64,000 nucleotides of DNA from Karstenula rhodostoma CBS 690.94. Lineage: Eukaryota; Ascomycota; Dothideomycetes; Pleosporales; Didymosphaeriaceae. Positions within the stretch are counted from its first letter, which is position 1. Each line of letters opens with the position of its first letter. The position numbers and the translations under genes were made by a program. The DNA lies in the NCBI GenBank assembly GCA_010093485.1, contig MU001494.1, positions 828,301-892,300 of the forward strand, in the 5' to 3' direction. Below the pieces are notes generated by a model. The model was not told the origin of the DNA and did not search any database. It saw only the letters and a list, made by a program, of their open reading frames with translations. This document shows positions 12,092 to 25,299 of this stretch, piece after piece.

Positions 12092-14009
12092 GTTCCGAAC
12101 CCAAATGGTGCCTGGTAGAGGAATTGGGTCTACGGAGGCACTGCAAGGTAAGGATATGTGATATGGGAAGAGAGTCAAATGGCCAGTGTGGATACTCGGT
12201 GTTGTTAAATGATTTCTTAGCCTGACCGGAAGGCCGGAAGGGATCAACATGTGGCTTTGTTTCGCGCCGAACGGGCTAAGAGAGGCAGTGACCTCACTCA
12301 AACGCGGGAAAGCGGGCTTAGGCGTGGCGTCTCGTCTTATTTTTAGCGACTCTCTGCCGCCCCATTGGATGCCGTAGGGCCCTGTCGCGTGGCCGTGCCG
12401 TTGTCGATGGATATCCAACAGCAACAACGTATGATATTGTACAGTGCCCCTCAGCTGTGAAGGTCACCGCCATAATGTTTGTACCGGGGCCGCTGCCGTG
12501 TAAACCGAACCTCGTATGCCCCGCCGCGCGAAGATCGGCTTGTCATCAAGGGGCAAATCAGACTCCGATAGACGCTTATAGGACGCGGACTTTGCTCGAA
12601 ACGTTCGGCATGCAGGCCAGTCCTTCCCAGATTGATGCCGGAGGACATTACAAACGCCTCCATTTTGTTCCCGGACGGTCGGTCATTCAATGTCACGGGT
12701 AGATCGCTCGCAACACTGGACATTGTACAGGCCGTATCCGCGCCTTCGGTGGAGCACACATTGCCACACTCGAGATCTTCCTCTGTATATTGTGGATATG
12801 CACCATGGTGGAGTATCGAATACGCGTATTCCGAGGGTTCCGTGCAGAACATGGATGACGTCGTGGTAGGAGGCTGCCATCAATGCGCCCCAGTGTCGCG
12901 TCGCCGATGGAAACAAGTCATCATTCCATTCGAGTCGCAGATGCAAAGAACATTCAGTGTTACTCGGACGTTTCAACATTTCCCTTTCTGGAACGAACGA
13001 TACATGAGGCTGAGATCTTGCAGCGGCGTAGTAACGGCGTAGCAGCAGAGCCTCGACAGTCAGTATATTGGCAATCGCAGGAAGATTGGGGCGAAGACAC
13101 GCTCAGCAAATCCATCTCTCTCCACGCACTTACGTGCTAGCAGTGTTAGCCTTCCATCGCTGTGAAAATCCGACTTGGTACCGTCGAACGATCGCAAATC
13201 GAATCGAGTTCCGCAGTCCGCGCGCGCCGAGATGGAGACTCGTCCCCATCGTTATGAGACCCTGATTAGAAAGCACCGCCACAAGGGTAAGTAGGTAAAC
13301 CGACAGCACGGTAATAGCTGTCCGTCTCCCGCCTGCGCCTTCGTCTAGTGTTCGGAATGTTCGGGATGTTGTGACGCTTGGCCCGAGACGCGGAATTGGC
13401 TCCGTGTGACGACCGTTGGTTCAAGTTCGTGGAGTACCTTTAGTTTGGAACCGAGCATCACAGTGTTGACTTCTTGTTTGCAACTTACATCCTATGTTGT
13501 CCTACGGTACAGCCCCAGCCTATCCTGACAGTGTGGAGGTGGCTGTGTCTGACGGCGCGAGCTGTATGACGGGCGTACTCGCACATCGTATACACGGCGC
13601 GCTCGGACGCGTCCGAACAGAGCCATACGCCCGCGGAGTAATATTCAAGCGAATTCCACAGGTCTGCCCAAACGGTTGGGCGGTTGGCAAGGAGGATCGA
13701 ATCAGCACTGATCGCGTGTTCTTGTTGTGGGAAGGGCGCAGCAGCTACCGTCATCACGAAGAGTGGTCCTTCGGTACCAAGCTGTTCAAAGTCAGCAACG
13801 CCCCTTCCCATTGGACGTGTTTGTCACATCAGAAATTGCAAGGAAAAGTTTAATTCAATGATATATTCTCAGTAAGCAAGAGGCAAGTAGCTCAACGCAC
13901 TGCAGGGATGCAGAGGGATATATACGTCTAATGTGTTGGATGTTGCACAGCATAATTCACAAATCATGTACAAGAAGCTGAGTGCATGCTAGAATCTCAT
14001 CGTCGCAGC
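12092..14009. other. Intergenic region
   Basis: About 1.9 kb between the phospholipase promoter and the 3' end of the Btb3-like gene. Several reading frames of 80-140 codons are present on both strands, but none has a signal peptide, motif, spliceable partner or fungal-looking composition. I annotate no gene here. Confidence 0.5.
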
Positions 14010-17000
14010 TCATTGCTTCGAGGCAGCAGGGGTGACTGGCGCAGAGGCCTCTCTCGGAAGGCCTTGCGGACGTCCACCTCTCCCACCACCGCCTCGACCG
14101 CCCCTCTGACCACCTCTTCCTCTCGCCTTCCCCTTGTCCGCACCATCTTGCTTTGGAGTGGGCGCAGGAGTCGACGTCTCAGCAGTGGTTGGCGGCGGCT
14201 TCGCATCCTTATTTGCTTTCTCTCGACTCGCTTCATCGCCTGCCTTCTTATCGTTACCTTTACCCTTAGGCTTACCCCCCCTACCCTTTACTCGGCCTCT
14301 GCTAGCCTTAAATGCTCTCTCTTCGGCGCGCTTTCTCTGCTCTTCCTCCTGTACGATTCTCCTGCTCTCTTGGTCCCACCACTGCTGGAATTCTTGCTCT
14401 TGTTGTATTTCCTGTAAGCTTCGCTTTGCTGCAGCATCACGTATAGAGATCTTCTCGGCTTGCTGCAGGGAGAGAATCTCGTGCATGGTCATGTGCTGAC
14501 TCGGCGAGGTCGGCGAGTGTGACGGTAAAGGTATGTGACGCACAGACTGAGGTGTGGGTATTGGCGTTGTCGAGACTGACATTCCTCGATCCGATGCCGG
14601 ATCAGCAGCAACATAGATGAGCTTCTGGGACGATGGTGTGTGTCCAGGAGTGGATTGCGACGGCTGACGGCCCTTGTCTTGTTCTTTTTGCTTTGACTTG
14701 GCGCCCCGATTGGCGACCGTCTGACGCATCGTCAACTGGGGCGTGCTAGAAGTCCTAACCGGTTGAGGAGTTGATGGTGCTGGATGCACGACTGGGCTCT
14801 CGCTCACTTTCCGGTGAGACATAGCTTGCCATGGCGATATCGTAGGAGGAGTTGGCTGCGCTCTCTCAGGTGTCGGTGGTTGTCCAAGTTGATGTGCCTG
14901 TTGAACACGTTTTCGTTCTTTTTGTGACATTTTCGCTTGGAAAGACCCCGAGGCTTTCCTTTCTTTTTCCTGCTCAGAAAGACCCAGTGTAAGGTTTGAA
15001 GGTGGCACACTGGTTTGAGCCATGATATCTTTCAAGTCGAACTTGGTTGCGGCTACGGGTGCGGGACCCCATGGCCGACCAGACGTTCTTTCGGGGGCAA
15101 TCGGGTGAGACTTTGAACCTTGTGATTGTAGCCTAGGGTACTGGTCAATAGATGTACCAAGTGGCGACTGGCCATGGTTCATTCTTCTAATAGGCCATGG
15201 TTCATCAGAAGATCCGACCAGATCAACGACTGGCTGCTTCCCTGCTGCTGCTGTGAACTGTGGTTGACGAAGTGCAGTATCCTCCTCGTCATCATCGTCA
15301 CCATCTGACATCTCAAACATCAGATCAGCCACAGAACTCTTTGCTTTCAGGGCTGGGGTGGAAACAGGGCTCTCAGCTTCGGGCTTCCCTTCTCGGGACG
15401 CCCTTCGCCGATTGCGCTGCCTCAGAGGGGACATGGATAGCTCCTCTAAGCTTTGTGCTCGGAAAGAAGACGATATAAATCCATCGGCTTCAGAGAACTT
15501 GTTGGAGAGAACGATAGCGTCCACCTTGGCTCGTTTTCCTCGCTCGATCCTCTCAGCGAGCTCCGGGTACTTGTCAAACAAGAGCGCTTCTGCCCGTCCG
15601 CTCCTCGCAAAGGGAAGGTAGGCCAGTTGGTTTTCGCGTACGACATGATCCAGCTCTGATAGAAGGTCTTCGTCCAGCTCGTCCAAGGAACTAGGTCTTG
15701 TTAGCGTGTACATCAATAAAATGGCGCAATGTCACTGACCCATTCTGCATAACAGCTTCCATGCTCAAGCACACATACTCAAGCGCGGCATCCTTGAACT
15801 CTGCAACTGAACTGGGCGCAATAGCTGCCAGAAGCGAACACACGTTCCGCGCATTGACTGTGACCCGTGTTAACCCTGATAATTCATCACAAGTTTACGG
15901 ACTCACCATAACGTCCAATGAGCTTTTGGCAGATCTGCGAAAGTCGATCTAACATCAGCTCGTTCGCAACTGACATGACGTCCATAACGTGGTCCAAGAG
16001 CTCATCCAAGGCGAGAAGATCATTCAGATCTTCGCTCGTAACATCATTAAAGATTTCTTCGCCAGCATCGGTGTACAGGTGACGGACGACAAGTTCAAAC
16101 AGATGCGATTCAACGTGGGTGAGGTCAATCCGCACCAACTGCGAATCTTCTGTACGCCTGCCGGCCAACCACTGACCCCCAGCACGACCTCGGAAAAGAC
16201 CTTCGAAGAACGGACACCGCTGACAGAGGATGTCAGAATGGAGGATCATCTCCCCATCCTCCAACTCAACGATCATGTCGCCACTGTCGAAAAACGATGG
16301 TTCCTTGATAGCAACCATCATGTCCAGGTTGAGAGATCTTCTTGGAGTGACCATTTGTCGAACGGCGGGTTCCAATTGGCGAATATCCAGTCGTAACGCC
16401 AATTTCATAAGTTCAGCACGCACGGTCCGGTATCTGTGTGCCATTGTGGGGTAATATCGCGTGACGTTCCAGAAATCGACGAGAGTGTCGGTGTATGAAT
16501 ACAGTACAACATCGAATAGTGTGAGAAAATCCAGGCCATGAAAAATGACGGTTAATCGGCCATCGATCTCTTGAATCTGTAACAGCTCGCTTATGTCCAA
16601 TTTACCGTCATCCTGAGCACGAAAACTGGCCATCGCATCCCGGAAAACGCGACTACGACTGGATATGATGAACTCATGAACAGGGATTCGAACGTCCGAG
16701 AGTGTCGTGCCGAGTTGAATGTCATAAGTGTTCTCCGAAGAAGGTAATGTGCGTTCCAAGATCTCCGATACTTCCTTCTCTAAGTCTTTCGACTCGAGCA
16801 CTCGCTTTCGGAGGGATTGCGCTTCGGAAGGACGTTGCCAGAACCTTGGGAGAGGGTTCTCGTCGTTCGAATCCTCCTCATAGTTCGATAGGTCATAGAA
16901 AGGTAACAAGGGTGCGACGTCTTTCCATAGCGCAGGCTCGTCCGTCATAATCTGGGACCTGGTGACATCACAATCCTTACGGATCGCAGCGTAAGCGCCG

Positions 17001-19027
17001 AAAGCAGATGCTCGCACAGCCGTGACCCGCGTCAAGCCTGGCACTCGCTGAAACTTGTAGTCTTTGGTCTTCTGCTCAGCCCCACTAATGGTAGCCGTAC
17101 TCTTGATAGTTGCTCGCTTCGTACGTCTCCAAACGCTTCCAGCTTCAGTAGTCAAGATGACTGAGCCGTCCTGATCCACATCCACGTCTCGAGCGGCCAT
17201 ATGGCCTTGCCTTGCCGACCAAATGCGGTTAGGTGGCTTCAAAGCATCGCGTATTTGCTTTGGATTGGTCGTTGATGTGTTGGCATCTTGACCGCCTTCG
17301 GAGCGGCGGCTGACTGCGACTGTGAACACTTCGCCAGAGCTTGACAAGGCACAGATCGTGTCTCCACCAGATGTTATCTTCTTGACTTTGTTTGGCGTTG
17401 TCTCGTACTTGGTTGTAAGCCAGCTCTCTTTCAAGAAGTTATTGGTGAAGCCATCAAGTGGGAAGTTTAATCGTGTGTATCCGTAATTGGCAAATACCCA
17501 CACTTCGCGGTTCTCTAAGAGACATATCGTGGCACCATCTATAGCTGATGCTGAGCTGATTGGTGAAGAGAATAAGGACGCGGCAATTTTTCTTGGTGTG
17601 ATCTGCATTTCCATAGATCGTGCATCGGAGTCGACGATTCCTAGTTGACCCTCGTTCTTGCCGAAAGTGTACAGAGACGTAGATGTATGTGCCACCGAAT
17701 GGATTCGGGAAGCTGCAACACCTGTGATGACGTCTCGCTTCAGAGGACCAAATATCTGCCTTGGTATTGTTGAAATCGGATCGTCGTCTTTGACCGTAGG
17801 CTTTGGCAGAGAGTATCCTAGCTGACCGTAGGCGTTGTTACCCCACGAGTAGATTTCTCCCTCGTCAGTGATGGCCAAAGTATGGTTCTGTCCTAAAGCA
17901 ACTGCAGCAATCTTCTTCTTGCCTAGACCACCACTCTCAAGGCAGGTAAACTTGTATCTTGTCGTCTCTGTCCCGGTGCCTAGCCGTCCACCAGGACCAT
18001 GTCCACAGACGTAAAGATTGGATACAGGATCGGTCGTGAGAACCGCCGTGTGAAGCTTTGACATCTGCACGTCTTGGATGACGAGCGGTGTATTGCGAAT
18101 GTGCGTTGGGAGGTCAGTGACTGCCAAGGGTTGAAGGAGGCCAGAGTTCTGGAGACCCATATTCATTGCAGCGAGTTTCTGAACCTCGGTCTCCCGGTGT
18201 TCCCGATAGAATCTCTGCAGCAAATGATCAGGTCGTCGGAGAACGACACGCTCAGGGAACTGACGATCGTCTTGGTCGCCAAACCCTAGGGTTACATTCT
18301 TGTTGCTACCAAAGGTATACACTTCGTCGCCATTGAGGAGGACTGGTGGTGCGATAATGCGTTTCCGCGAATCGTCATCCCTATCGCCACTGTCACCATG
18401 TGCGAACTCGTCGTCGGAATCGACTTCAGGGGTGGTTCCAACTTCCGGCCGCAAAGTGCGATCTTTGATAGTCAGGGAAAATAGATCCAGTGGACCGTAG
18501 CCTTCCTTATCCTTGATCTTGACGAGACCTCGTGCATGTTGATTGAAGCCTGTGGAGCCGCAACCTAGCATGTCTTGAGCATCGCGGTTCAGGATCATTC
18601 GTGCAATCGCAATGTTTCCAAAGTAGAAGGCTCGGTGCAGTGGAGTCCATCCGTTCTCCGTATCCTGCGCGTACAAGTCGACCAATGGGTGTTCAAGTAG
18701 AGCCTGTGCGAAACCAATGGCATTTTCGGTGACGGCGGACGCAACGTGATGTAGAATCGTCATGCCCATGCCATCGCGACTGTTGATATCCGAACGGGTC
18801 AGTGTCAAGCCAGCGCCACCAAGTATCTTCCTCCCTTTGGCGCCTGGCAGGGGCGAGGCCCCGTAGCTCCCGGGGCTGCTATTCAATCCGATGCCATGGG
18901 CCGCACCCTGCCGGCCAGCAGGACCTTTCGGTGCTCCTGTACGTGAGGTATGGGAGGCAGATTCCAAGACATGTCGAAAGCTGTCGACATCCTCTTCAAA
19001 ATAGTGCTTCCAGAGATAGCCACTCAT
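14010..19027 (-). CDS. btb3: Ankyrin/RCC1/BTB protein (Btb3/IBTK-like) with basic RGG tail
   Basis: A 1639-residue protein with the architecture of fission yeast Btb3 and animal IBTK, proposed substrate adaptors for cullin-3 ubiquitin ligases. Exons 19027-15907, 15857-15740 and 15690-14010 join in phases 1 and 2; intron acceptors follow clear branch points. In order: ankyrin repeats (about 85-175, TILHHVASAV; GWTPLHRAFYFGNIAIA), RCC1-type repeats (about 225-640, e.g. VYTFGSNKNVTLGFGD, GEIYSWGNNAYGQLGY), a first BTB (about 770-880, DVRIPVHEFIISSRSRVF), a second BTB (about 930-1030, GEMILHSDILCQRCPFF) and a BACK-like segment. A long disordered tail follows, with a coiled coil (LQEIQQEQEFQQWWDQESRR) and a terminal RGG-rich stretch (RGGQRGGRGGGG). 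Domain assignment is firm; the partners are inference. Confidence 0.9.
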
Positions 19028-21573
19028 GTGCCAAAGACAAAGCGGAGTGATCCTTTTGCTTCGACAAGTAGCCCCTCGCTATGATCTCTGGGATCAAAGC
19101 TTATTTAAAGGTGCTGGTGGCGAAGCTGGGGAAAGACTCCTGAGGAACACCGAGCACGACAACGGCCGAGGGTATTGTTTGCGTCGATGTATCGCGGGTT
19201 GCGTAGAAACAAGCTTGGAGGAGGGTGGGGAGCGCGTCGGCGGGTGCGGTGAAGTGGCGGCGAAATTTGGCGCGATGTGGCAACCTTTCAGTGCGCGGTA
19301 TAGTAAAAGGTTCGATGTGGTAGCTCGGGTGAGGGCGTTTTGCAGCGATGGAATCTATGGAGGGATGGGCCTCGGAAGTAGCTTCGGGCTATCGGTCGAC
19401 GGGCGCGCAGTGAGTGTTGGGAGGGGTGTCGTCGGCGGGCGAAAGGTGCTGGAGTCTATGATGACGAAACCGGGATGGGAGCACAGGCGAAGTTCGCGTA
19501 CTACAACTAAGCGTTATGAGTCAGTGTGACGGATGACTCCTACAGCTTCAGGCGCGCGGACGAAGTGCATTAAAGTATGCATACGACAGTCACAATGCTC
19601 GGGAGTTCGAGGGGGCTACGTTCCGGGCGGATGTGTGAGAGGTGGGATGGACTCGTCCCGCGCCAGCCAATCAAGGGAAGCACGAGCTTCATCTTCTGGA
19701 CTGAGTGCAACTTCAACACTCTGGAGCTACTATGGACCCAAGTTCGAGGACATGTGGCGCCCTCGGACGATTTCATGTGAGAACACGACGAGATGGACGA
19801 CGCGCCGTTCCGGGCGATTGCCGAATATATAAAGCTGGTTGTGCACGTTCGTCTCCACCACGGGCATGGATTAGCGGTGAAGAAAACACGCGAGAGACAC
19901 GCTGGACTTTAGCCTCCCGATGCATACAAATGCATGCAAATACGAGCAGATGGCAGAGACTCGTTGCCGTCGTGGGCCAAGCTTGTGCTTGACATGCATG
20001 CTTGACAACTCTCGGTGCCAATGAGCATCAATACCAAACATAAAAGCGACATCTGTTCTCCTCCAGTAGAATTAGGGTGGCAAGGTATTAGTCATCATTG
20101 GAGCGCTCAATAATTATTGCACCACCTGTTGATGTTGTGTTGTTCGTGTTGTCACTTGTTACACAATCGTCTGCCTGGCTATGCTTTGTCGTGATCAGAG
20201 AGGCAGCAATATCAAGACTCATTGATACGAAACGAAACGAAGGGAAACTCTAGGCTTCCGCGACTCTGAAGACGGCCAGCAACAGAGGAAGACTCCCGGT
20301 TCGCTGTCTCCTGCATGCTCTGCGTGATGTGGCGAAGACATGTCCAATCGAGCCTGCAGACAGCACAGAGGTCCCACTTGGACTCGAGTAGGCAGCAGTG
20401 GGGGATATCACTCCAGGTGCTGAGGCAAACAAGCCCAAGCAAGAGAGGATCCAGCGTGTCCGCACTGCTCCCCCAACTGGCTGCAGTCGATGGCAATTGC
20501 ATGTTGAGAAGGTACAGCAGATGGTGAAAGATGATGCAATCGCGGCGTCTTCATGCAGGGATTGGCAGAGCCGCCCGCAACGTCCAGCAGGCCGTTTTCC
20601 CGTTTTCACCGGCCGTCGCGGCACCACACAGGCTTCAGGGCCGGCGGGGAAACCGGTGAGGGTGCAGCCAGTCGCCAGCCGCCAGTCGCCAGTCGCCAGC
20701 ACAAACAACAAGGCGCAGGCAGGCGCATGAACTGTGTGCGCAGGCGAGCAGAGAGAGAGCAGAGAGAGGGTTGAGCGGGCGCTCCACGGGCCATCACTCG
20801 CGTCGGTTGTCTTGCTCCCCCAGCCCCTGTCGCATTAGCGCCTCACACCTCCAGCTCTGAGCTGTGAGGCGAGCGATCCGCGTCACCGGCGGTTGACAAG
20901 TCGGGACGAAACGCCCTAGACCTTGCTACAGCGCTGCTCCTGACAGCCTGCCTCTGCATCGCCGTTCGCATCTTCTTTGCGCGCCTGCTCGTCGTGCTTC
21001 CTGCTTCCTGCTCCCCGCTTCTCTCTGCCAACTCCGGCGCCTGTAGACAAGGGCATCTTGCTATCAGTGCCCGTCATCCGCTCCAGTCACGAGCCCCCAG
21101 ACGCCTGACTCCCACATCGCCATCCTCGCCCTCTTTGCCGGCCCAGTGCCATCGCACCTCCTCAAACCTGCCCCCGCTGCCGCTCTCTCCACCGTCTGCA
21201 TAAGCTGCTGCCCACGCCCGCCCGCCGCTCGCAGCCCCGCTAATAAGGTGCTCAACCTTATCGCCGCGCCAGGCACCGCGCCCGTATACTAGACGCCAAA
21301 CCCTGTAGAACAGCGCAGCACTTCATGGCTGTTGCCTGACCTCTCCCTGGCCGATAGTACCAAACGAACCCCGTGAACCAGTCTGCTGAAGCGGCCTGCG
21401 ACTGACTGTGCCTGTCCGACTGCATAGCCGCACACGCTCGTGATGGCTCCCATCAGTACCCGCCTGTGCTCAATCCGACGATAACTCCCCGCGCTGCATC
21501 CTAGCCCATTCTTCCTTCCGCCACGCCTGTTCACGCCTGTTCACGCCCTGTTCCAGCAGAGGCCTCCCTCACC
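19028..21573. other. Large divergent intergenic region upstream of ATG13
   Basis: About 2.5 kb between two divergent genes. It should contain both promoters and a long C/T-rich 5' leader for ATG13 (roughly 20950-21573). Short reading frames here have random composition. A small tandem repeat lies at 20671-20700. No RNA gene recognised. Confidence 0.5.
20671..20700. repeat. Short tandem repeat, unit about GTCGCCA
   Basis: A 7-bp unit occurs four times in imperfect tandem (GTCGCCAGCC, then GCCAGTCGCC, then AGTCGCCAGC). It lies in non-coding DNA about 0.9 kb upstream of ATG13. No function is implied by sequence alone. Confidence 0.6.
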
Positions 21574-24440
21574 ATGTACCAGCACCCACGCCCTTCGCCG
21601 CGGTCCGCATCGGCCGCGAACAACCTCCAGACCAACCCCACACGAACCAACAACCAGCGGGATCGAGATCCCATGTCCGAGCGCTCTTCTCCTCACTCAG
21701 ACTTTGCTCCCTACAGCGATCGCGGAACCGACGACAGCGGCGAGATGGTGGGCCGCCCCGACCAAGTCTCGGACGCCCACCACAGACACAACCAGAAGGT
21801 GAACCAGGTTATACAGGTACGCCACGTCGCACAAGCCTGTGAGCCTCCATGCACTAACCCATGTCCAGAACTTCTTTACCAAAGCTGCCCTCACCATCAT
21901 TTCATCCAGGACGATACTGCCCCAGAGCTTCAACAAAGATGGAAACCTGAGACAAAACAAATGGGTGCGTGGTCCACCCTCATCTGCTTCCTACTCGTTC
22001 TAACATGATACAGTTCAACGTCGTTCTCGATGAATCCGATCTCCTCACCCCACACCTTCAGGAGTGGAAGATGATGGACGCAGTGGCCGCCCAACACCCG
22101 TCACTCTGCATCGAAATATACCTGGACACGCAACACTTGGGGCACAAACAGTCGCTTGTCATCCTTGACGAGCAGGGGAAGAGGTGCGACGTCGCTGAGG
22201 CATTGAACTTGCCAGCCGAGTCGTCGTCACAGCCTCCGAGCCGGATGGGCAAATCAACACAGCTTGTGTTGGAGCGCTGGAAGGTGCATATTGGTGACAA
22301 GCACGCAGTGCATCCATCCGACCTAAGTGAGCCGCTACCGAACGTGTACAAGAAAGCCGTCGTCTTATTCCGGTCGCTCTACGCCTATCTCCGCTTCATA
22401 CCTGCCTTCAAATATTACAAGAGCATCGCCAAACAACCAGCTAACCATCCATCACTGAAACTGAACTTTCGCATAGCAAACGGCGACTTCAAGAGCCCAC
22501 GACCAGATACGCTCAGCATCCCACTGTACCCGTCATCCGAGAGCGTTACCGAGACCCAAGTATTTGCGCCATCCAACTCGCCTGTCGGACCCTTGTGTAT
22601 ATCTGTCCAATACCGCACCAACTGCGAATTCAGTGTCGAAGATTCAGAATCGTTGCTGAGCTCGCACTTTCTAGGTCTGGACAATACGTACCTGGAACAT
22701 TCCAACAGGGAAGTCCAACCCATACCAGGCTCCCTACCCGTCAACAAATCACAACCTCAGGACACTCCGGATTTGGGGCAGGCATATGGTAGTATGTCGA
22801 CATTCCACCAAGTTGTCCCTCCGACAGGTACCAGCCCGATGTCTGCTCTGCGTGCCGTACGAGACATGCCGTCGTCATCACCGACCGAATCGCCCCCATC
22901 AAAGCTGCCTCCCAATCACCGCACGGCACAAGGGTCAAGATCGTCCCTTCGTTCGAACGAGGTACCTTCCTATCAAAGACGCACGTCTGTGTCGTTCCAA
23001 CCTTTCAAGGCCGGCTCATTATCATCTTCGCCTGCCCCCGCTTCGTATATACCTCCATCGCCAGGAAGTTCCGCTGGCAGCAGACCAAGCAGTTCCTTGG
23101 CTCGAGCAGCTGCCCCTAATCCCTTAACACAGCCTCGCAACCGCACCTCGTTGACCGCTCTTCCGCAAACTGCGCTCAGGCAACCATCGCTGCCGAATGA
23201 GACCGCGATAGCATCTTCAGCATCCAGCTCTCCCAAACCTGCGCCAATTGCACGCTACAGCAGTAGCTTCGGCCATCGCAGGAGTCGGTTCTCATCTGGA
23301 GGTGGCAGTAAGCTAGAGGATGATAATCTCAGCAGCGGGAGAGGAAGTGTGGCATCATCGCAGCAGCGCGGCTCTGGTGACCTGAACGAGGGCGAAGGAG
23401 CTAGCTCAGGATCTGTTAATACAGACGATGAGAACATCTCCGACTTCTTGAAGCTTCTAGAACAAAAGAAAGACCTCAAGAGCTTCAGCAAACCTGATGT
23501 TGCTACGCGAGACGCGTCTATGCGCAAAACCACTGCCCAACTCTCCAAATATCAGCGCATGCGCGAGCCGTACAATACTCTGTCGGACTCTGTGTCTTCG
23601 TCCATGATGCTCCATCGGTCGTCCTCTTCCTCCAGCCGTCAGCTCTCCAGCGTGCCACCTATGGTTGCAGGTACTTCCTTCTCTACTGCATCCTCCCCAG
23701 GAAAGCCCATCTCACCGCATACACCCCACACCCCTGCAATCCCGTCTCGACTGAGCGCAAACAGTATCATTGAATACGAGCCTCGCCGTAGCCGCAGTCG
23801 ACCTGGACACGCATCTCGCGGTCAAGATGCTGTCGACGTGCAGGAGCGGACTGAAGGCGAGGAGGGCACAAACGCCATCGACATCCCCACCTCGCCTCGA
23901 CCCTGGAACCACCCTCGCAGATCCAGCTCTGCTGCGCAACAGCAGCGTGCCATAGAAGATGAACCCGACTTTTTCGGCTTACGATCAGCCAGCGTCCCAG
24001 TTGATGAATCTGATCGCGAGCGTGATTTGGACCGTGTGCTTGCGCCTGACCTCACACCGAGTGAGCTCTTTGCGCAGACAGAGCTCCTTGCGAGCGAAAG
24101 TCATGATCCACCTGCTTCAGGCACGCAGGATGAGCTACCACGACCCATGTCAACATCCGACCTACCGGCAAAACGGGGCACCTACTCTGGGGCCAGTAGA
24201 GGCCGTGGTGGATATTCTTCACACCTATCTTCAGGTAGTCTGGCCACGGGCGCAACGAGCTCTACCGAACGCCAAAGCCGCTACAATTTCGCCAGCCGCA
24301 ACGTGCCCAACGATGACGACGAGCCATTGCTATTCCAAATGAGCGAGATCGGCGCTGGCTCAAGACGGAGTCTCGAAGAGACAAGAGGCGGGTCAAGCAC
24401 AGGCAGCGGGGGCAGGCGCGGCTCACCATGGCTGCGTTGA
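21574..24440 (+). CDS. ATG13: Autophagy-related protein 13 (ATG13)
   Basis: Regulatory subunit of the Atg1 kinase complex that starts autophagosome formation; TOR phosphorylation controls it in yeast. Exons 21574-21816, 21869-21964 and 22014-24440 join in phase 0 through introns of 52 and 49 bp, giving 921 residues. The N-terminal HORMA domain (about 76-270) is evident from NFFTKAALTIISSRTILP, RPYI-like helices, WKVHIGD, VVLFRSLYAYLRFIPAFKYY and CISVQYRTNCEF. The rest is a long Ser/Pro-rich disordered region with many phosphorylatable sites. It includes SDFLKLLEQKKDLKSF (near 610), like the Atg1/Atg17-binding segments of other ATG13s, and an acidic-hydrophobic end (DDDEPLLFQMSEIG). Intron 1 interrupts just before the HORMA domain. 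Confidence 0.95.
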
Positions 24441-25299
24441 TCTCGTTCTGTTCTATGTCGCATAATACCGTCCAAAGATCACATCACATTCACCGTTTCG
24501 TGCCTGCACCTGCACGTTGGCGTTGCGCGGAGAGTTGGGATTTCATTTTCCTTACTCCTATTGTTTCTCGTTCCTGCTTCGCTGGGCTTAGCCTTCTGTT
24601 CTATACACACCATCGTAAGCGAGCGACTTGTACGGATGACTTTGCTGCATCTGTTTGCCATCTTTTCAAATTGCGTACATGGTATCTTCGACTGGCGCTA
24701 GTTTCGGTGACGGCGTTTTCGTGTTTTGCGGAACTGGGAGTCATACGCGATACCTAGGACAGATGATTGGGTGCGCGTGTATATCGTACGTGCGCTGTTT
24801 ATAGCCTCGTTGAGCTGGGATGAGGAGCGGGCGTCAATGGTATGGGGTTTGCATTACTGCTCGTACACAACGGCAGGTGCTTGGTAGTCGAGGACAGACG
24901 AACATAGCTCGTTATATATTAAGTTCTTGTGAATGTGCAGTCTCGATGGCATTAAGAAACTTTTGGACCACCGGTCGCAGCTTGTGAGTTTGACATTCTG
25001 AATAACGGCTAATAAATGCTACGGAATCCAGTTATCTACACGACAGCGACTGTCTACACTCGGAGCTCTGCGCACCTCCGAGGGTGACCCTGTCCGCGCC
25101 TATGAGAGCAGGTGCGACCCGCTCGGCAGACCTTCCTCCTGCAGCACACGCGTTACGTGTAGTGGGGGCGGGGTCAACCTCCGAGCAGCAGCTGTAGCTA
25201 TAAGACCTCGAGCCAAACCTCACAGAAAATGTATTCCCTTATTTTCCTCCAGACTTTTCGAAACAATTTGCCTTTCCGAAGCTGCAGCTGTTCTTGATC
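24441..25299. other. Intergenic region
   Basis: About 860 bp between ATG13 and the dehydrogenase, both on plus. It probably holds the ATG13 3' UTR and the dehydrogenase promoter. Open frames here (e.g. 24428-24757) overlap the ATG13 stop and lack any motif. Confidence 0.5.

Noticed and set aside
12632..13042. 136-codon plus-strand frame in intergenic DNA
   Set aside because: No motif, no spliceable partner, and comparable frames exist on the opposite strand at the same place.
16682..16700. tRNA B-box-like sequence (GGATTCGAACGTCC)
   Set aside because: It is inside the Btb3-like coding exon and no A-box or acceptor stem is present.
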